A stretch of 64,000 nt of DNA from Kangiellaceae bacterium. Lineage in GTDB: Bacteria; Pseudomonadota; Gammaproteobacteria; Enterobacterales; Kangiellaceae. The DNA is taken from contig JABXIQ010000027.1 in assembly GCA_013373015.1 (NCBI GenBank), positions 1-64,000 of the forward strand, given 5' to 3'. Under the pieces are notes generated by a model. It saw only the letters and a program-made list of their open reading frames with translations. It was not told the origin of the DNA and made no database searches. Positions 43,140-52,400 of this stretch are shown here, piece by piece; position 1 is the first letter of the stretch; each line of letters begins with the position of its first letter. The translations under genes and the position numbers were made by a program.

Positions 43140-43979
43140 TTATTGCTTTAACTTGCGTGCTTTACCAGGGCTAATAGCAAACTGCTTTTTGAAAACTTTA
43201 CTAAAAGCGGCTTCAGATTTGTAACCATGATCTAATGCAATAGAAATAATAGGAGTATTAGTTGATGTCAATTGGTTATAGGCACATTGCATTCGCCAAT
43301 AGGTAACATATTGCATGGGTGTCATTTGGATAACCTCAGCAAATTTATCGGAAAATGCAGAGCGAGACATTAAGGCGTGCTGCGCAAGCGTCTCTACTGA
43401 CCAGGGGTTCCCCATATCATTATGAAATACAAATAAGGCTTTGCTTAATTGTTTATCAGCTAATCCAGCGAGAACACCATGGTTACTTTTTGATGCAAGA
43501 ACATAATATCGAATAATATAGACGAATAAAATTTCAGCCAGTTTATCGAGAATAAGACTTCTGCCTTCAGTTCCAGATTCAGCCTCATTAACAATTTGTT
43601 TAATAAGTGATTCGAACCAAGACAGTTGGCCGAGTTCATTGGCTTTAATATGGATAAAATCAGGCAAAGCACTAATTAGCGGGCTATGAGCATCGGAAAA
43701 TTGATAGCTACCACAAATTAAGGTTGTTGAAATCCCTCCTTCAGATGTATTTTCAATTTTATGTTTGATGTTTTTTGGAAAGAAAATCAAATCACCGGCA
43801 TTAAGTGAAATATGCAGATTATTTTCTGTTTGAATGGTGCAATGCCCATAAGCAATTACGTGAAAAGTACCCACGCTAGGGTTGTCTGATTGAAGCCCCC
43901 ATGGTGAGCAAAACTCAGAGTGCAGGTATATATTTGCATCAAAGTGTAATGACTGTAGTATTTTGCTAATAATATCCAT
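43140..43979 (-). CDS. AraC-family transcriptional regulator
   Basis: A 279-residue regulator. An N-terminal cupin-like sensor (NPSVGTFHVIAYGHCTIQTENN, LNAGDLIFFPKNIKH) is followed by a C-terminal double helix-turn-helix: WSVETLAQHALMSRSAFSDKFAEVIQMTPMQYVTYWRM and IISIALDHGYKSEAAFSKVFKKQFAISPGKARK. The frame is open to 44075, but the upstream part is not protein-like, and AAGG precedes the ATG at 43979. It sits 4 bases before the kinase gene and is divergent from the cupredoxin-like gene, so it may control both. Confidence 0.85.
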   Translation of the reverse strand: MDIISKILQSLHFDANIYLHSEFCSPWGLQSDNPSVGTFHVIAYGHCTIQTENNLHISLNAGDLIFFPKNIKHKIENTSEGGISTTLICGSYQFSDAHSPLISALPDFIHIKANELGQLSWFESLIKQIVNEAESGTEGRSLILDKLAEILFVYIIRYYVLASKSNHGVLAGLADKQLSKALFVFHNDMGNPWSVETLAQHALMSRSAFSDKFAEVIQMTPMQYVTYWRMQCAYNQLTSTNTPIISIALDHGYKSEAAFSKVFKKQFAISPGKARKLKQ

Positions 43980-44095
43980 TTGCGCCTTATATTTGGACGA
44001 ATAGACAAAAAAATAAGATTGATTGCAACAAATCATATAACAATCGCCAATAAAATACATCCTGTATTTAATCAAATCTATATAGGAGAAATTAT

Positions 44096-44482
44096 ATGAA
44101 TACGTTAAAGAAAATATTAAGCATGACTCTTTTAGTGGTTGCTACTACATTCGCTACTGCATCTTATGCAGACTTACCGACAACAGATGAAAATGGAGTA
44201 ACTCGAATTCATTTAGACCAATACGGTGGTTATTTTGACGCAAAGGAAACCCTAGCGAGTTTAAAAGCTGGTACTTATGAGTTTGTTGTAACCAACAAAA
44301 CGAATAAGGTTGTTGGCTTTCAAATTCAAAATTACAAAACACATGAGCAGTTGGATAAGTTCCCATTGGAACCAAACCAAACACGTATTTCACGAGTTGA
44401 AATAACAGAAGATGGTTTCCGTTATCGTTGTCCAATCAATCCAACGCCTTGGTATGATGTGGAAGGTGTTAGTAAAAAATAG
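44096..44482 (+). CDS. secreted cupredoxin-like protein lacking copper ligands
   Basis: A 128-residue exported protein (signal peptide ending ATASYA). The mature domain has the cupredoxin feel: GTYEFVVTNKTNKVVGFQIQ, then LEPNQTRISRVEITEDGFRYRCPINPTPWY. A real blue-copper protein would have His and Met ligands with the Cys; here Cys is followed by PINPTPWY and I see no suitable His or Met, so a type 1 copper site looks unlikely. A good GGAGAA site precedes the start. It is divergent from the AraC regulator and ends in a shared bidirectional terminator. Confidence 0.7.
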   Translation: MNTLKKILSMTLLVVATTFATASYADLPTTDENGVTRIHLDQYGGYFDAKETLASLKAGTYEFVVTNKTNKVVGFQIQNYKTHEQLDKFPLEPNQTRISRVEITEDGFRYRCPINPTPWYDVEGVSKK

Positions 44483-44496
44483 TCGATATCAGCAAT

Positions 44497-44526
44497 AAAA
44501 TAAGGGCGGAGCTACGCCCTTATTTT
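44497..44526. terminator. bidirectional terminator
   Basis: A perfect 12-bp stem AAAATAAGGGCG/CGCCCTTATTTT with a six-base loop between the convergent cupredoxin-like gene and prlC; it overlaps the last codons of prlC. Confidence 0.9.
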
Positions 44527-46562
44527 ATGCCTGAATGACGTAATAATGCCTCTACAGAAGGCTCTCTACCGCGAAAGGCTTTGAAGAGCTCTGCTGGTTC
44601 TTGTGAACCGCCTTTTTGCAAAACATGCTGTAAGAAATCTTGGCCAGTTTTGCGGTTAAAAACACCGTCTTCTTCAAAGCGTGAAAATGCATCGGCTGAT
44701 AAGACTTCTGCCCATTTATATGAGTAGTAGCCAGCAGCATAACCACCCGCAAAAATATGGCTAAAGCCATGTTGGAAGCGATTAAATGCAGGTGGGATTA
44801 CAACTGAAACTTGTTGGCGTACATTATCTAGAATATCTTGAATTTGATCTGGTTTTGCGGGATCAAAGTCACTATGGATAGTAAAGTCAAATAATGAAAA
44901 CTCTAACTGTCTTACCATTTGCATAGCAGATTGAAAGTTTTTCGCAGCTAACATCCGCTGCTTTTTATCTTCGGGGAGAGGTTCACCAGTTTCAAAGTGC
45001 TTAGCAATTTTTGCTAAACCTTGTTCATCCCAACAGAAATTTTCTAAAAATTGGCTTGGTAATTCTACTGCATCCCACGGTACTCCATTGATCCCAGCAA
45101 CCGCAGCATAATCAATGGTGGTGAGCATGTGATGAAGGCCATGACCGAACTCATGGAAAAGGGTATTGACTTCATCATGAGTGAATAATGCAGGTTGATC
45201 GCCAACTGGACCATTAAAATTACAAGTCAAAAATGCGACAGGCTTTTGAATGCTATCTGAAACTTTGCGTCGACCAATACAATCTGCCATCCAAGCACCG
45301 CCGCGCTTGTTCTTGCGAGCATAAAGGTCAAGGTAGAAGCTGGCAATATGATGGTTATTAGAATCAAAAATATCATAAAAGCGGACATCTTTATGCCATG
45401 TGTCAACATCTTGACGCTGTTTAAACTGCACATTAAACAATTGTTGTGTAATGTCAAACATGCCTTGAATGACGTGATCTTCAGGAAACCAAGGTCGTAA
45501 TTCTTCTTGAGAAATATCATGTTTCTCACGACGGAGTTTTTCAGAATAATATGCTAAATCCCAGGCTTTGAGATTATTAAAGCCATGCTTATCAATGGCA
45601 TATTGCGTGAGCTCGTCAAGCTCTGCTTTTGCTTGAGGTTTTGATTTGTTCGCTAAATCATTCAAAAAGCCAAATACTTCATCTGTAGAACTGGCCATTT
45701 TAGTGGCAAGTGATAATTCTGCGTAGTTATTGAAATCTAATAATTGGGCAAGTTCATGGCGTAGGCTCAGTATCTCTGGCATCAAAGAGCTGTTGTCAAA
45801 TTCATGAGCATTTGGCCCTTGATCTGAAGCGCGAGTACAGAAAGCTGTGTAAACTTCTTCTCGTAAAGCACGATCATTGGCATGCATCATTACAGGTAAA
45901 TAGGATGGATAATCAAGGGTAATACGATAGCCGTCGACATCATTCGCTTGTGCCAGTTGCTGGGCAGCGTCAATCGCCGATTGGGGCAGGCCATCCAACG
46001 CATCGGCAGAATCAAAATCTTTGTACCAAGCCATAGTAGCATCAAGCAAGTTTTGCTCAAATTTTGAAGTAAGCTCAGATAATCTGAGTTGAATTTGGCC
46101 ATAACGCTTCTTCTTTTCATCCGTCAATGAAACGCCAGATAATTTAAAATCTCGCAAGTCATCGATAAGAATTTTGCGTTGTACTGTGTCTAAGTTAAGT
46201 TGATCGGCTTTGTGATGTAGATTGGAAACTGCTTGATACAACCCATGATGCTGCCCCATTTCAGTACCATATTCCGACAATAACGGCAGACAAGCATTGT
46301 AAGCATCACGCACAGAGTCGGAGTTCATTACAGCGTTAATATGGCTGATCGGGGACCACGCCCTATCAAGTTGATCATTAATCTGTTCCATTTGATCGAC
46401 AAAGTTATGCCAACTAATTGATTCCTTTGTTAGGTTATTTGTCAATTCATCGATTTGTTTTCTGCTATCAGCAATAATTTGAGAAATTGCTTGCTGCATA
46501 TGCGACGGTTCAATTTCAGAAAAGGGAGGTAATGTATTTAAATTGAGTAATGGATTAGTCAT
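44520..46562 (-). CDS. prlC: oligopeptidase A PrlC
   Basis: An M3-family zinc metallopeptidase of 680 residues (E. coli PrlC has the same length). The zinc site is LFHEFGHGLHHML near residue 470, with the third ligand Glu in the following helix (GINGVPWDAVELPSQFLENFCW). C-terminal motifs are GGYAAGYYSYKWAEVLSADAF and FLQHVLQKGGSQEPAELFKAFRGREP. It degrades signal peptides and short peptides in the cytoplasm. It is the last gene of a run with three surface-polymer genes, 2 bases behind the GT2 gene. Confidence 0.96.
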   Translation of the reverse strand: MTNPLLNLNTLPPFSEIEPSHMQQAISQIIADSRKQIDELTNNLTKESISWHNFVDQMEQINDQLDRAWSPISHINAVMNSDSVRDAYNACLPLLSEYGTEMGQHHGLYQAVSNLHHKADQLNLDTVQRKILIDDLRDFKLSGVSLTDEKKKRYGQIQLRLSELTSKFEQNLLDATMAWYKDFDSADALDGLPQSAIDAAQQLAQANDVDGYRITLDYPSYLPVMMHANDRALREEVYTAFCTRASDQGPNAHEFDNSSLMPEILSLRHELAQLLDFNNYAELSLATKMASSTDEVFGFLNDLANKSKPQAKAELDELTQYAIDKHGFNNLKAWDLAYYSEKLRREKHDISQEELRPWFPEDHVIQGMFDITQQLFNVQFKQRQDVDTWHKDVRFYDIFDSNNHHIASFYLDLYARKNKRGGAWMADCIGRRKVSDSIQKPVAFLTCNFNGPVGDQPALFTHDEVNTLFHEFGHGLHHMLTTIDYAAVAGINGVPWDAVELPSQFLENFCWDEQGLAKIAKHFETGEPLPEDKKQRMLAAKNFQSAMQMVRQLEFSLFDFTIHSDFDPAKPDQIQDILDNVRQQVSVVIPPAFNRFQHGFSHIFAGGYAAGYYSYKWAEVLSADAFSRFEEDGVFNRKTGQDFLQHVLQKGGSQEPAELFKAFRGREPSVEALLRHSGIK

Positions 46563-46564
46563 AG

Positions 46565-47335
46565 TTATTTCTTATTAATATTAGATTGATAATGTTCAAA
46601 TAATTTTGCTTGTTTCAAATAAGCATAATTTGCTTGTAACTTTGAGAAGATAAAACCTCGCAGACCAGCTAAAACATATCTTTGCAAAACAAAAACTTTA
46701 ATAAAAGTTAAAGGGTAAATAGTGATTAGCTTGATAAATGAAGGTTTTTTCCCTTTGCTAAATCTTTCTCGAGCTTTCAAAGAAGAGTAGTAATTATACT
46801 TATCTTCAAGAGTTTTAATTTCATTATATCCATAATGATTGAAATAATTCTTAGAGAAGAACTCTTTACCTGTAAAGTCGGGTCCCTCATGAACAAGATC
46901 ATCAACACGGTATGTTGCTGATTCTCTTTTGAATAGCCGATGATTGTTGGGTTTATGAATAATGTTTGGAAAAAAACTATTCATGAATAAATCATTTCGG
47001 TAACAGCGCATGTAATCACAATCAGTGGTAATAGCTACTTTTATGTCAATAATTAAAGCTTCAGTTAATTCTTCATCAGCATCCAAGTTTAGAACCCACG
47101 AGTTTCGACAATGCTGCATGGCAAATTGCTTTTGTTTAGCAAACCCAGGCCAAGGATTATGGATAACTTTAGCTCCGTAAGAAGTTGCTATTTGCACAGT
47201 ATTATCAGTGCTACCGCTATCTACGACGATTAATTCATCAAATGCGCCGCAACTTTCAAGAGCTCTAGCAATATGAGGTTCTTCATTCAAGGTGATAATA
47301 AAAACGCTTACTGGAATTTTTTTCATACTATTCAT
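46565..47335 (-). CDS. GT2 glycosyltransferase (WaaE/KdtX-like)
   Basis: A 256-residue glycosyltransferase: VSVFIITLNEEPHIARAL, ELIVVDSGSTDNTVQIA, VIHNPWPGFAKQKQFAM and the metal-binding NLDADEE are the WaaE/KdtX-type pattern of beta-1,4-glucosyltransferases acting on the LPS core. The start is uncertain: ATG at 47335 overlaps the upstream stop in ATGAATAG and suggests coupling, while ATG at 47326 gives MKKIPVS; neither has a strong ribosome-binding site. Together with the next two genes it probably decorates a surface glycan. Confidence 0.82.
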   Translation of the reverse strand: MNSMKKIPVSVFIITLNEEPHIARALESCGAFDELIVVDSGSTDNTVQIATSYGAKVIHNPWPGFAKQKQFAMQHCRNSWVLNLDADEELTEALIIDIKVAITTDCDYMRCYRNDLFMNSFFPNIIHKPNNHRLFKRESATYRVDDLVHEGPDFTGKEFFSKNYFNHYGYNEIKTLEDKYNYYSSLKARERFSKGKKPSFIKLITIYPLTFIKVFVLQRYVLAGLRGFIFSKLQANYAYLKQAKLFEHYQSNINKK

Positions 47336-47729
47336 TAGAAGGAATATGACGCACGACTTCAATTATTTCTGTTGTAGAAACAGATGGTGTTCGAGGAAGG
47401 TATTTTACCTCACAATACAACTTCATATCGTCAAATTTTCCTTGCCAATCATCTCCCATAACCAGCATATTTGCTTGATATTGTTGAATATAGTCTTTCT
47501 TTAACTCTAAGGACTCTTCTAAAAAAACAAAGTCAACGCATGATAAAGCACTAACAATATGCATTCTATCTTCCTGAGAATAAATTGGATAACGTCCTTT
47601 TTTACTATTATTCAGCTCATCAGATGAAATGCCAACGTATAGTTCTGTACCAAGGGATTTCGCGCGCTCTAAGATGTTGACATGTCCAACGTGAAAAACA
47701 TCAAATGTCCCAAAAGTAATAATGCGCAT
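47328..47729 (-). CDS. glycerol-3-phosphate cytidylyltransferase-like (TagD family)
   Basis: A 133-residue nucleotidyltransferase: ITFGTFDVFHVGHVNIL with the HxGH motif at 13-16, then YVGISSDELN, a middle region with YSQEDRMHIVSAL, and the closing SVSTTEII, which matches the RTxGISTT-type motif. TagD makes CDP-glycerol from CTP and glycerol 3-phosphate; related enzymes make CDP-ribitol or FAD-like nucleotides. A TagF-like gene lies 20 bases upstream, which supports CDP-glycerol. Confidence 0.82.
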   Translation of the reverse strand: MRIITFGTFDVFHVGHVNILERAKSLGTELYVGISSDELNNSKKGRYPIYSQEDRMHIVSALSCVDFVFLEESLELKKDYIQQYQANMLVMGDDWQGKFDDMKLYCEVKYLPRTPSVSTTEIIEVVRHIPSNE

Positions 47730-47749
47730 TTTTTATCTCCAAGACTCTG

Positions 47750-48805
47750 TTAGGAGCGAGTAATTAAATATTCAGCAACCCGCTTTGATGATAGGCCATC
47801 GACGTTTCCTACAATTTGCTTAGTATAATGTTTTCTTTGTGCTTGGTATAGTTGCGGATTGTTAATGTTCTTTTGGATTGCTTTAGTAAGTTCTTGGTAT
47901 TTATTGATATTGCTACCAATTTCTGAAAAAAGTTTGTAGTCATCTGATAAGCGTTTGCCTAGGCGATATTTCAAAAAGCCTCTATATCCTAATCTTAATT
48001 TAAGAAAGTGACAAACTATGATCGGCTTATCTAAGGCCATAAATTCAAAAAGAGCAGATGACGTCTCGCTTATCATTATGTCTGCAGTATGCATAAAAGG
48101 AAGTAAACTTTGTTCATTAATGTCAGCTAAATAAACATTGTCATATTTTTGCCAGTGTTTCAGAAGTATGCGCTGTTTTTTATAAGATTTTTTAATAAGT
48201 GAAAAATAATGAGGCTTTATTAAAATATTATAGTCAGAAAAATGCTCTGGCCAGCTTTTTGGAAAATTTTCAATTGTACTCGGATAAAAAGTGGGTGAAT
48301 AAAGTATGGTTTTCTTTTTTGGATCCAAGCCAAGAGAGGGAAGGTGTAGCTTATTAATGTGGTTATTAATAATAGGGTCTAACTTGGTGTATCCCGTAGT
48401 AACGAATGTCTTGTCGGGGTAAAGTTGTTGTAAGGTATCACACCGTTCTTGGGACTCCACGAAGCGGTACTGAATATCACCAGATGAAGCATTATAGTAG
48501 GTTGATTTTGGTCCTAACCCGTGCAGAATCATGCCCGTCTTTGCAAAGGCATTAATTTGCTTGGCGTGCTCAGAAGCATGTCCAAAAATGATCCAATCAG
48601 CATGTTTTTGCTGATAGAAGTCCATGATATCATTTTCAGCAATTTCGTATATGGAAACATTGTTATTAAGCCCCAGTTTAATTTTTGATGGTGCTTTGTG
48701 GTGGAATACAATGCCAGCCTTAATGCCTAGAGATATTAGTTGTTCAATGACAGGTGTAAAGTGAGGTAAGTAATAAAGGTGGGCTACATCAAATAAAATT
48801 TTCAC
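47750..48805 (-). CDS. CDP-glycerol glycerophosphotransferase-like protein (TagB/TagF type)
   Basis: A 351-residue GT-B-like transferase. The C-terminal half has the TagF family marks ILYSPTFYPST, NILIKPHYFSLIKK and TADIMISETSSALFEFMALDKPII (about 235-260). The N-terminal half has the YYLPHFTPVIEQLISLGI segment. It is shorter than Bacillus TagF (about 350 versus 700 residues), like the single-unit TagB transferases that add one or a few glycerol phosphates. It opens the run TagF-like, TagD-like, GT2, prlC, and is divergent from gor with 80 bases between. Confidence 0.78.
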   Translation of the reverse strand: MKILFDVAHLYYLPHFTPVIEQLISLGIKAGIVFHHKAPSKIKLGLNNNVSIYEIAENDIMDFYQQKHADWIIFGHASEHAKQINAFAKTGMILHGLGPKSTYYNASSGDIQYRFVESQERCDTLQQLYPDKTFVTTGYTKLDPIINNHINKLHLPSLGLDPKKKTILYSPTFYPSTIENFPKSWPEHFSDYNILIKPHYFSLIKKSYKKQRILLKHWQKYDNVYLADINEQSLLPFMHTADIMISETSSALFEFMALDKPIIVCHFLKLRLGYRGFLKYRLGKRLSDDYKLFSEIGSNINKYQELTKAIQKNINNPQLYQAQRKHYTKQIVGNVDGLSSKRVAEYLITRS

Positions 48806-48845
48806 TCATGCCTCTGTAATTTCTTAGTGATAATGTCTTTATCTG

Positions 48846-48851
48846 TATAAT
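48846..48851 (+). promoter_or_regulatory. candidate -10 element of gor
   Basis: A perfect TATAAT lies 34 bases before the gor start, with a weak TTAGTG 16 bases upstream of it. Confidence 0.4.
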
Positions 48852-48885
48852 GAACTAGATTATAACGCAAAAAAGAGAACAAAAC

Positions 48886-50241
48886 ATGGCAACTAAACAT
48901 TATGATTTTATCGCTATTGGTGGAGGTAGCGGTGGTATAGCTTCTGCCAATAGGGCTGCGATGTATGGGGCTAAATGTGCCATTATTGAGGCTAAAGACT
49001 TGGGTGGTACCTGTGTTAATGTTGGTTGTGTACCCAAAAAAGCCATGTGGTATGGTGCGCAAATTGCGGAAGCAATGAAATTTGCGGCTGATTATGGTTT
49101 TAATATTCAAAGCAGCGATTTTAAGTGGTCGAAGCTGGTTGAAAGTCGTCAAGCCTATATATCTCGTATACATCAAAGTTACGATAGAGTTCTGAGTAAT
49201 AATAATGTTGATGTGATACGAGGTTACGCGGAATTTCTTGATAATAAAACATTGAAAGTTGGAGATGAGCTTTACAGCGCAGAACATATCATTATAGCTA
49301 CAGGTGGCTATCCAAGTATTCCAAATATTCCTGGTGCGGAATATGGTATTGATTCTGATGGATTTTTTGAGCTTGAGCAACAACCGAAAAGTGTTGTGGT
49401 GATTGGAGCAGGTTATATTGCTGTAGAAATTGCAGGCGTTTTCAATGCTTTAGGCACAAAAACTCATCTTGCTGTACGTAAGCATAAGCCACTGAGAGAT
49501 TTTGATGAGATGCTATCTGATACCTTGGTTGAAGTTATGCATGCAAATGGATTGCAGTTACATACACATTGTAATCCTCAATCTATAGAAAAGTTATCTG
49601 ATGGGCGGTTGCAAGTTCATTTTGATAATGGACAAAGTCTTGAGCCGGTTGATAAAGTGGTTTGGGCGATTGGGCGTAAACCTATGACTACCAACTTAGG
49701 TCTTGAAAAGACAAATATTAAGGTCGATGACAAAGGATTCATTATTACCGACAAGTATCAAAATACTAGTGTAAAAGGTATTTATGCGGTGGGTGATAAC
49801 ACTGGACGAGTGGCTTTAACGCCAGTTGCTGTGGCTGCGGGACGTCGTTTGGCTGAGCGTTTATTCAATGGCAAAACAGATGAACATTTGGATTATGACA
49901 ATGTTGCAACAGTGGTTTTTAGCCATCCTCCAATAGGAACGGTTGGTCTAACCGAAAGACAGGCTGTTGAGCAATTTGGTCAAGAAAAAGTCAAAGTCTA
50001 TCAATCGCAGTTCACAGCTATGTATTCAGCTTTGACACAGCACCGCGAACCAACTCGCATGAAATTAGTTTGTGTTGGAGAGGAAGAAAAAATTGTTGGA
50101 ATTCATGGTATAGGCTTTGCTATGGATGAAATTCTGCAGGGTTTTGCGGTAGCCTTAAAAATGGGAGCTACCAAAGCAGATTTTGATAATACGGTGGCCA
50201 TTCATCCGACGTCAGCGGAAGAATTTGTGACCATGCGCTAA
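48886..50241 (+). CDS. gor: glutathione reductase
   Basis: A 451-residue pyridine nucleotide-disulfide oxidoreductase that regenerates glutathione with NADPH. It follows E. coli Gor almost throughout: FAD loop [10 protein letters not shown] (11-20), redox cysteines Cys43 and Cys48 in [18 protein letters not shown] loop [18 protein letters not shown]-specific arginines in AVRKHKPLR, and the dimer-interface catalytic His in AIHPTSAEE. It is a single gene with a bidirectional terminator. Confidence 0.97.
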   Translation: MATKHYDFIAIGGGSGGIASANRAAMYGAKCAIIEAKDLGGTCVNVGCVPKKAMWYGAQIAEAMKFAADYGFNIQSSDFKWSKLVESRQAYISRIHQSYDRVLSNNNVDVIRGYAEFLDNKTLKVGDELYSAEHIIIATGGYPSIPNIPGAEYGIDSDGFFELEQQPKSVVVIGAGYIAVEIAGVFNALGTKTHLAVRKHKPLRDFDEMLSDTLVEVMHANGLQLHTHCNPQSIEKLSDGRLQVHFDNGQSLEPVDKVVWAIGRKPMTTNLGLEKTNIKVDDKGFIITDKYQNTSVKGIYAVGDNTGRVALTPVAVAAGRRLAERLFNGKTDEHLDYDNVATVVFSHPPIGTVGLTERQAVEQFGQEKVKVYQSQFTAMYSALTQHREPTRMKLVCVGEEEKIVGIHGIGFAMDEILQGFAVALKMGATKADFDNTVAIHPTSAEEFVTMR

Positions 50242-50323
50242 AATTGACTAGTTTTTTGATAAATGCTTTCTCAGCAAATTCATTCAAAACCATTTAAATT
50301 TACAAAAGAAATTTTTAACAAAA

Positions 50324-50347
50324 AAAGCCCTGATTATTCAGGGCTTT
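50324..50347. terminator. bidirectional terminator
   Basis: A perfect 10-bp stem AAAGCCCTGA/TCAGGGCTTT with a TTAT loop and A/T runs outside, between convergent gor and the TraB/GumN gene. Confidence 0.88.
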
Positions 50348-50374
50348 ATATTTGGTATAGCTAATAGATCTGCC

Positions 50375-51406
50375 TTATAAACGCTCTACCTTAAACCCTT
50401 TTTCTTCTAAGTAATGGTTTACACTTTTCTCGCCAGCATAGTGCAATGCACCAACTACCGCGAAAATTGATTTTCCACTAACAATTACTTCAGCAATACC
50501 ATCAGCCATTGCTTGGTTACGTTGATATAAAAATATTTCGTTGAGTTGCTCTAATAATACCGGGTCAATGCCAAGCTCTTTTGATTCTTGCTCAGCCTGC
50601 ACTAAGACTTGCTCGATGTTACCGGTTTTCCATGCCGTCATTAATTCAGAAAAATCATCACCTTCTTTACTGACTGCGCCTAACAGCATCAAGTCTTGTA
50701 GCGCTACAGGCATTTGATCAAGCATATTAAGTTGACTGCCAAGACTTTCCAGCTCAACAATTTCCTTGCCTTCTGCATTGCTGACAAAATGTTTATCAAT
50801 GCCATAATTTTCACTATAACCCGCTTTTGTAAATTCAAAAGCTTCAACGGTCATCGCTGCCATCCAAGGCTCGAAGTTGTTAACCATGTTGCACACGTTT
50901 TTTGCGGTTTCGCAGTATTTATCAAATTCTTGCTTGGTTTTTTCTGATAACACGGTCGGTAAAGGGTTTTCAAAATCAATGGCCAAGGTTTGCACCATTT
51001 GCGCCATTTCCATTTGATTGACTTTGCTTAAGTCAATTTCTACTGCTAACACTTCTGATTCGTTGAAAGCGTTAGTAATATGCTCAGGAAGCGGATACAT
51101 GCTTTTGTCGCCGCCATGAATAGAGCCAAATAAGTAAGATGTTTTGCCATTATGCTCAATCTTCCAGATAGCTGGCGTGTAGGCGACTTCTTTTGTTTCT
51201 AGTGGAGCTGAACTTTCTTCAGATGTGGATGCTTGAGACTCGGCTTGTTTCTCTTCGTTGGCTTTAGGTGTTTCTTTCTCGCAGGTGTAGCAGTTTTCTT
51301 TCCAACCGTCTTTTATTCCGTGAATAAAACCAGGAAATCCGAAATAGGTTAATAATCCGAGAATTATTGCTAAGGTTATTACAACAATTTTAACTGCTTT
51401 ACTCAT
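50375..51406 (-). CDS. TraB/GumN-family protein
   Basis: A 343-residue membrane-anchored protein. An N-terminal helix (VVITLALILGLLTYFGFPG-like) is followed by a linker rich in Glu, Ser and Ala, then the TraB/GumN domain: IWKIEHNGKTSYLFGSIHGG, ESEVLAVEIDLSK, NYGIDKHFVSNAEGKEIVELES and the closing IFAVVGALHYAGEKSVNHYLEEKGF. The domain (erythromycin-esterase-like/ChaN fold) is thought to be a metal-dependent peptidase or hydrolase. The GSIH and GALH histidines are the conserved pair. It is followed downstream by the gor terminator and preceded by the ATP-grasp gene, 25 bases away. Confidence 0.85.
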   Translation of the reverse strand: MSKAVKIVVITLAIILGLLTYFGFPGFIHGIKDGWKENCYTCEKETPKANEEKQAESQASTSEESSAPLETKEVAYTPAIWKIEHNGKTSYLFGSIHGGDKSMYPLPEHITNAFNESEVLAVEIDLSKVNQMEMAQMVQTLAIDFENPLPTVLSEKTKQEFDKYCETAKNVCNMVNNFEPWMAAMTVEAFEFTKAGYSENYGIDKHFVSNAEGKEIVELESLGSQLNMLDQMPVALQDLMLLGAVSKEGDDFSELMTAWKTGNIEQVLVQAEQESKELGIDPVLLEQLNEIFLYQRNQAMADGIAEVIVSGKSIFAVVGALHYAGEKSVNHYLEEKGFKVERL

Positions 51407-51431
51407 TTTTTAATCCTTTGTGATATACATA

Positions 51432-52310
51432 TTATTGTGCATTAACTTTTAATAGTGCTTCAGCTAGTAAATTGCAAGCCTGCTGACCACCATGCCTGAA
51501 AAATAGTGATGGTTCTATCAGCTCCATTTCATTCAAGTAGGGCGTTCCATCCGCGTCATGTAAGAAATCGATTCTAGCATACAATAAATGACCATATTTC
51601 GCGCAAACATAGCTAAGTGCTTGTTGTGCAAGGTCTTTTTCTTTTTCGTTTAGCTGATAAGGGTAATCTTTTGCTCCATAGTCGTCCTGTACTCTAAAGT
51701 CGCCTTTGACTGGAACCTTGCGCGTACCATGACTAAATTGCTTGTTGAAGAAAATTCCGGATGTTTCTCCAAACTCTTCAACTGTTTTGAGATAAGGTTG
51801 CAGTACCAAATCTTCATTGGGCGTTAGACGATCAGCATGTTGCTGCGCTTGCGCCAAGCCTTGTGGAGTATTGTCGAAACGACAACATTCACGAGCATTA
51901 GCACCAATCAAAGGTTTGATAAATCCTTGCTGCCAGCCGCGTTTAGCCATAATGTCGCTAATATTATAAGCACCACCTTGCAGTAACCATTCAGACGGAG
52001 CAATGCTGATTCCATTATCTTCGAGTTCTTTGAGATAGCGTTTGTGGCTGTTCCATAATAGTACTTGGGTTGGATTGTATAGTTTGGTTTGTTGGCTGGC
52101 GCGTTCGATCCACTCAATAAATTCGGGAAAGCGCTCTTGATAATCCCAAGTGGTTCGGATCAGGCATAGATCAAATTGTGCCCAATCTGTATCACTGTCC
52201 CAAGCCAGAACCTGATATTCGATATCTTGTTGGGTTAGTGTTTGAAAAAACATGTGATCGTCAATTTCCCAATCGGGAAGGTTGGCACAGCTAGCAATAG
52301 CAATCTTCAT
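51432..52310 (-). CDS. ATP-grasp domain protein
   Basis: A 292-residue protein with an N-terminal domain (MKIAIASCANLPDWEIDDHMF, CLIRTTWDYQE) and an ATP-grasp core: ISIAPSEWLLQGG, GFIKPLIGANARECCRF, NEDLVLQPYLKTVEEFGETSG and YARIDFLHDADGTPYLNEMELIEPSLF, where Asp and Glu/Asn bind the magnesium. The family joins an acid to an amine or thiol using ATP; this sub-group, related to RimK and glutathione-synthetase-like proteins, has no assigned substrate. It lies between the GumN gene and the GGDEF-EAL gene without obvious functional partners. Confidence 0.8.
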   Translation of the reverse strand: MKIAIASCANLPDWEIDDHMFFQTLTQQDIEYQVLAWDSDTDWAQFDLCLIRTTWDYQERFPEFIEWIERASQQTKLYNPTQVLLWNSHKRYLKELEDNGISIAPSEWLLQGGAYNISDIMAKRGWQQGFIKPLIGANARECCRFDNTPQGLAQAQQHADRLTPNEDLVLQPYLKTVEEFGETSGIFFNKQFSHGTRKVPVKGDFRVQDDYGAKDYPYQLNEKEKDLAQQALSYVCAKYGHLLYARIDFLHDADGTPYLNEMELIEPSLFFRHGGQQACNLLAEALLKVNAQ

Positions 52311-52400
52311 AGTGTTGGCAGAAAGTCATCGGATGCCATGAGCATAGCAAAGTTAGCTATTTGATCAACGTCAAATAGCTTCTTTTATGATTTGTTGACG

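Noticed and set aside
48802-49383. 193-residue minus-strand open frame
   Set aside because: It lies antisense to gor, whose protein is almost identical to known glutathione reductases; the frame's product is not protein-like.
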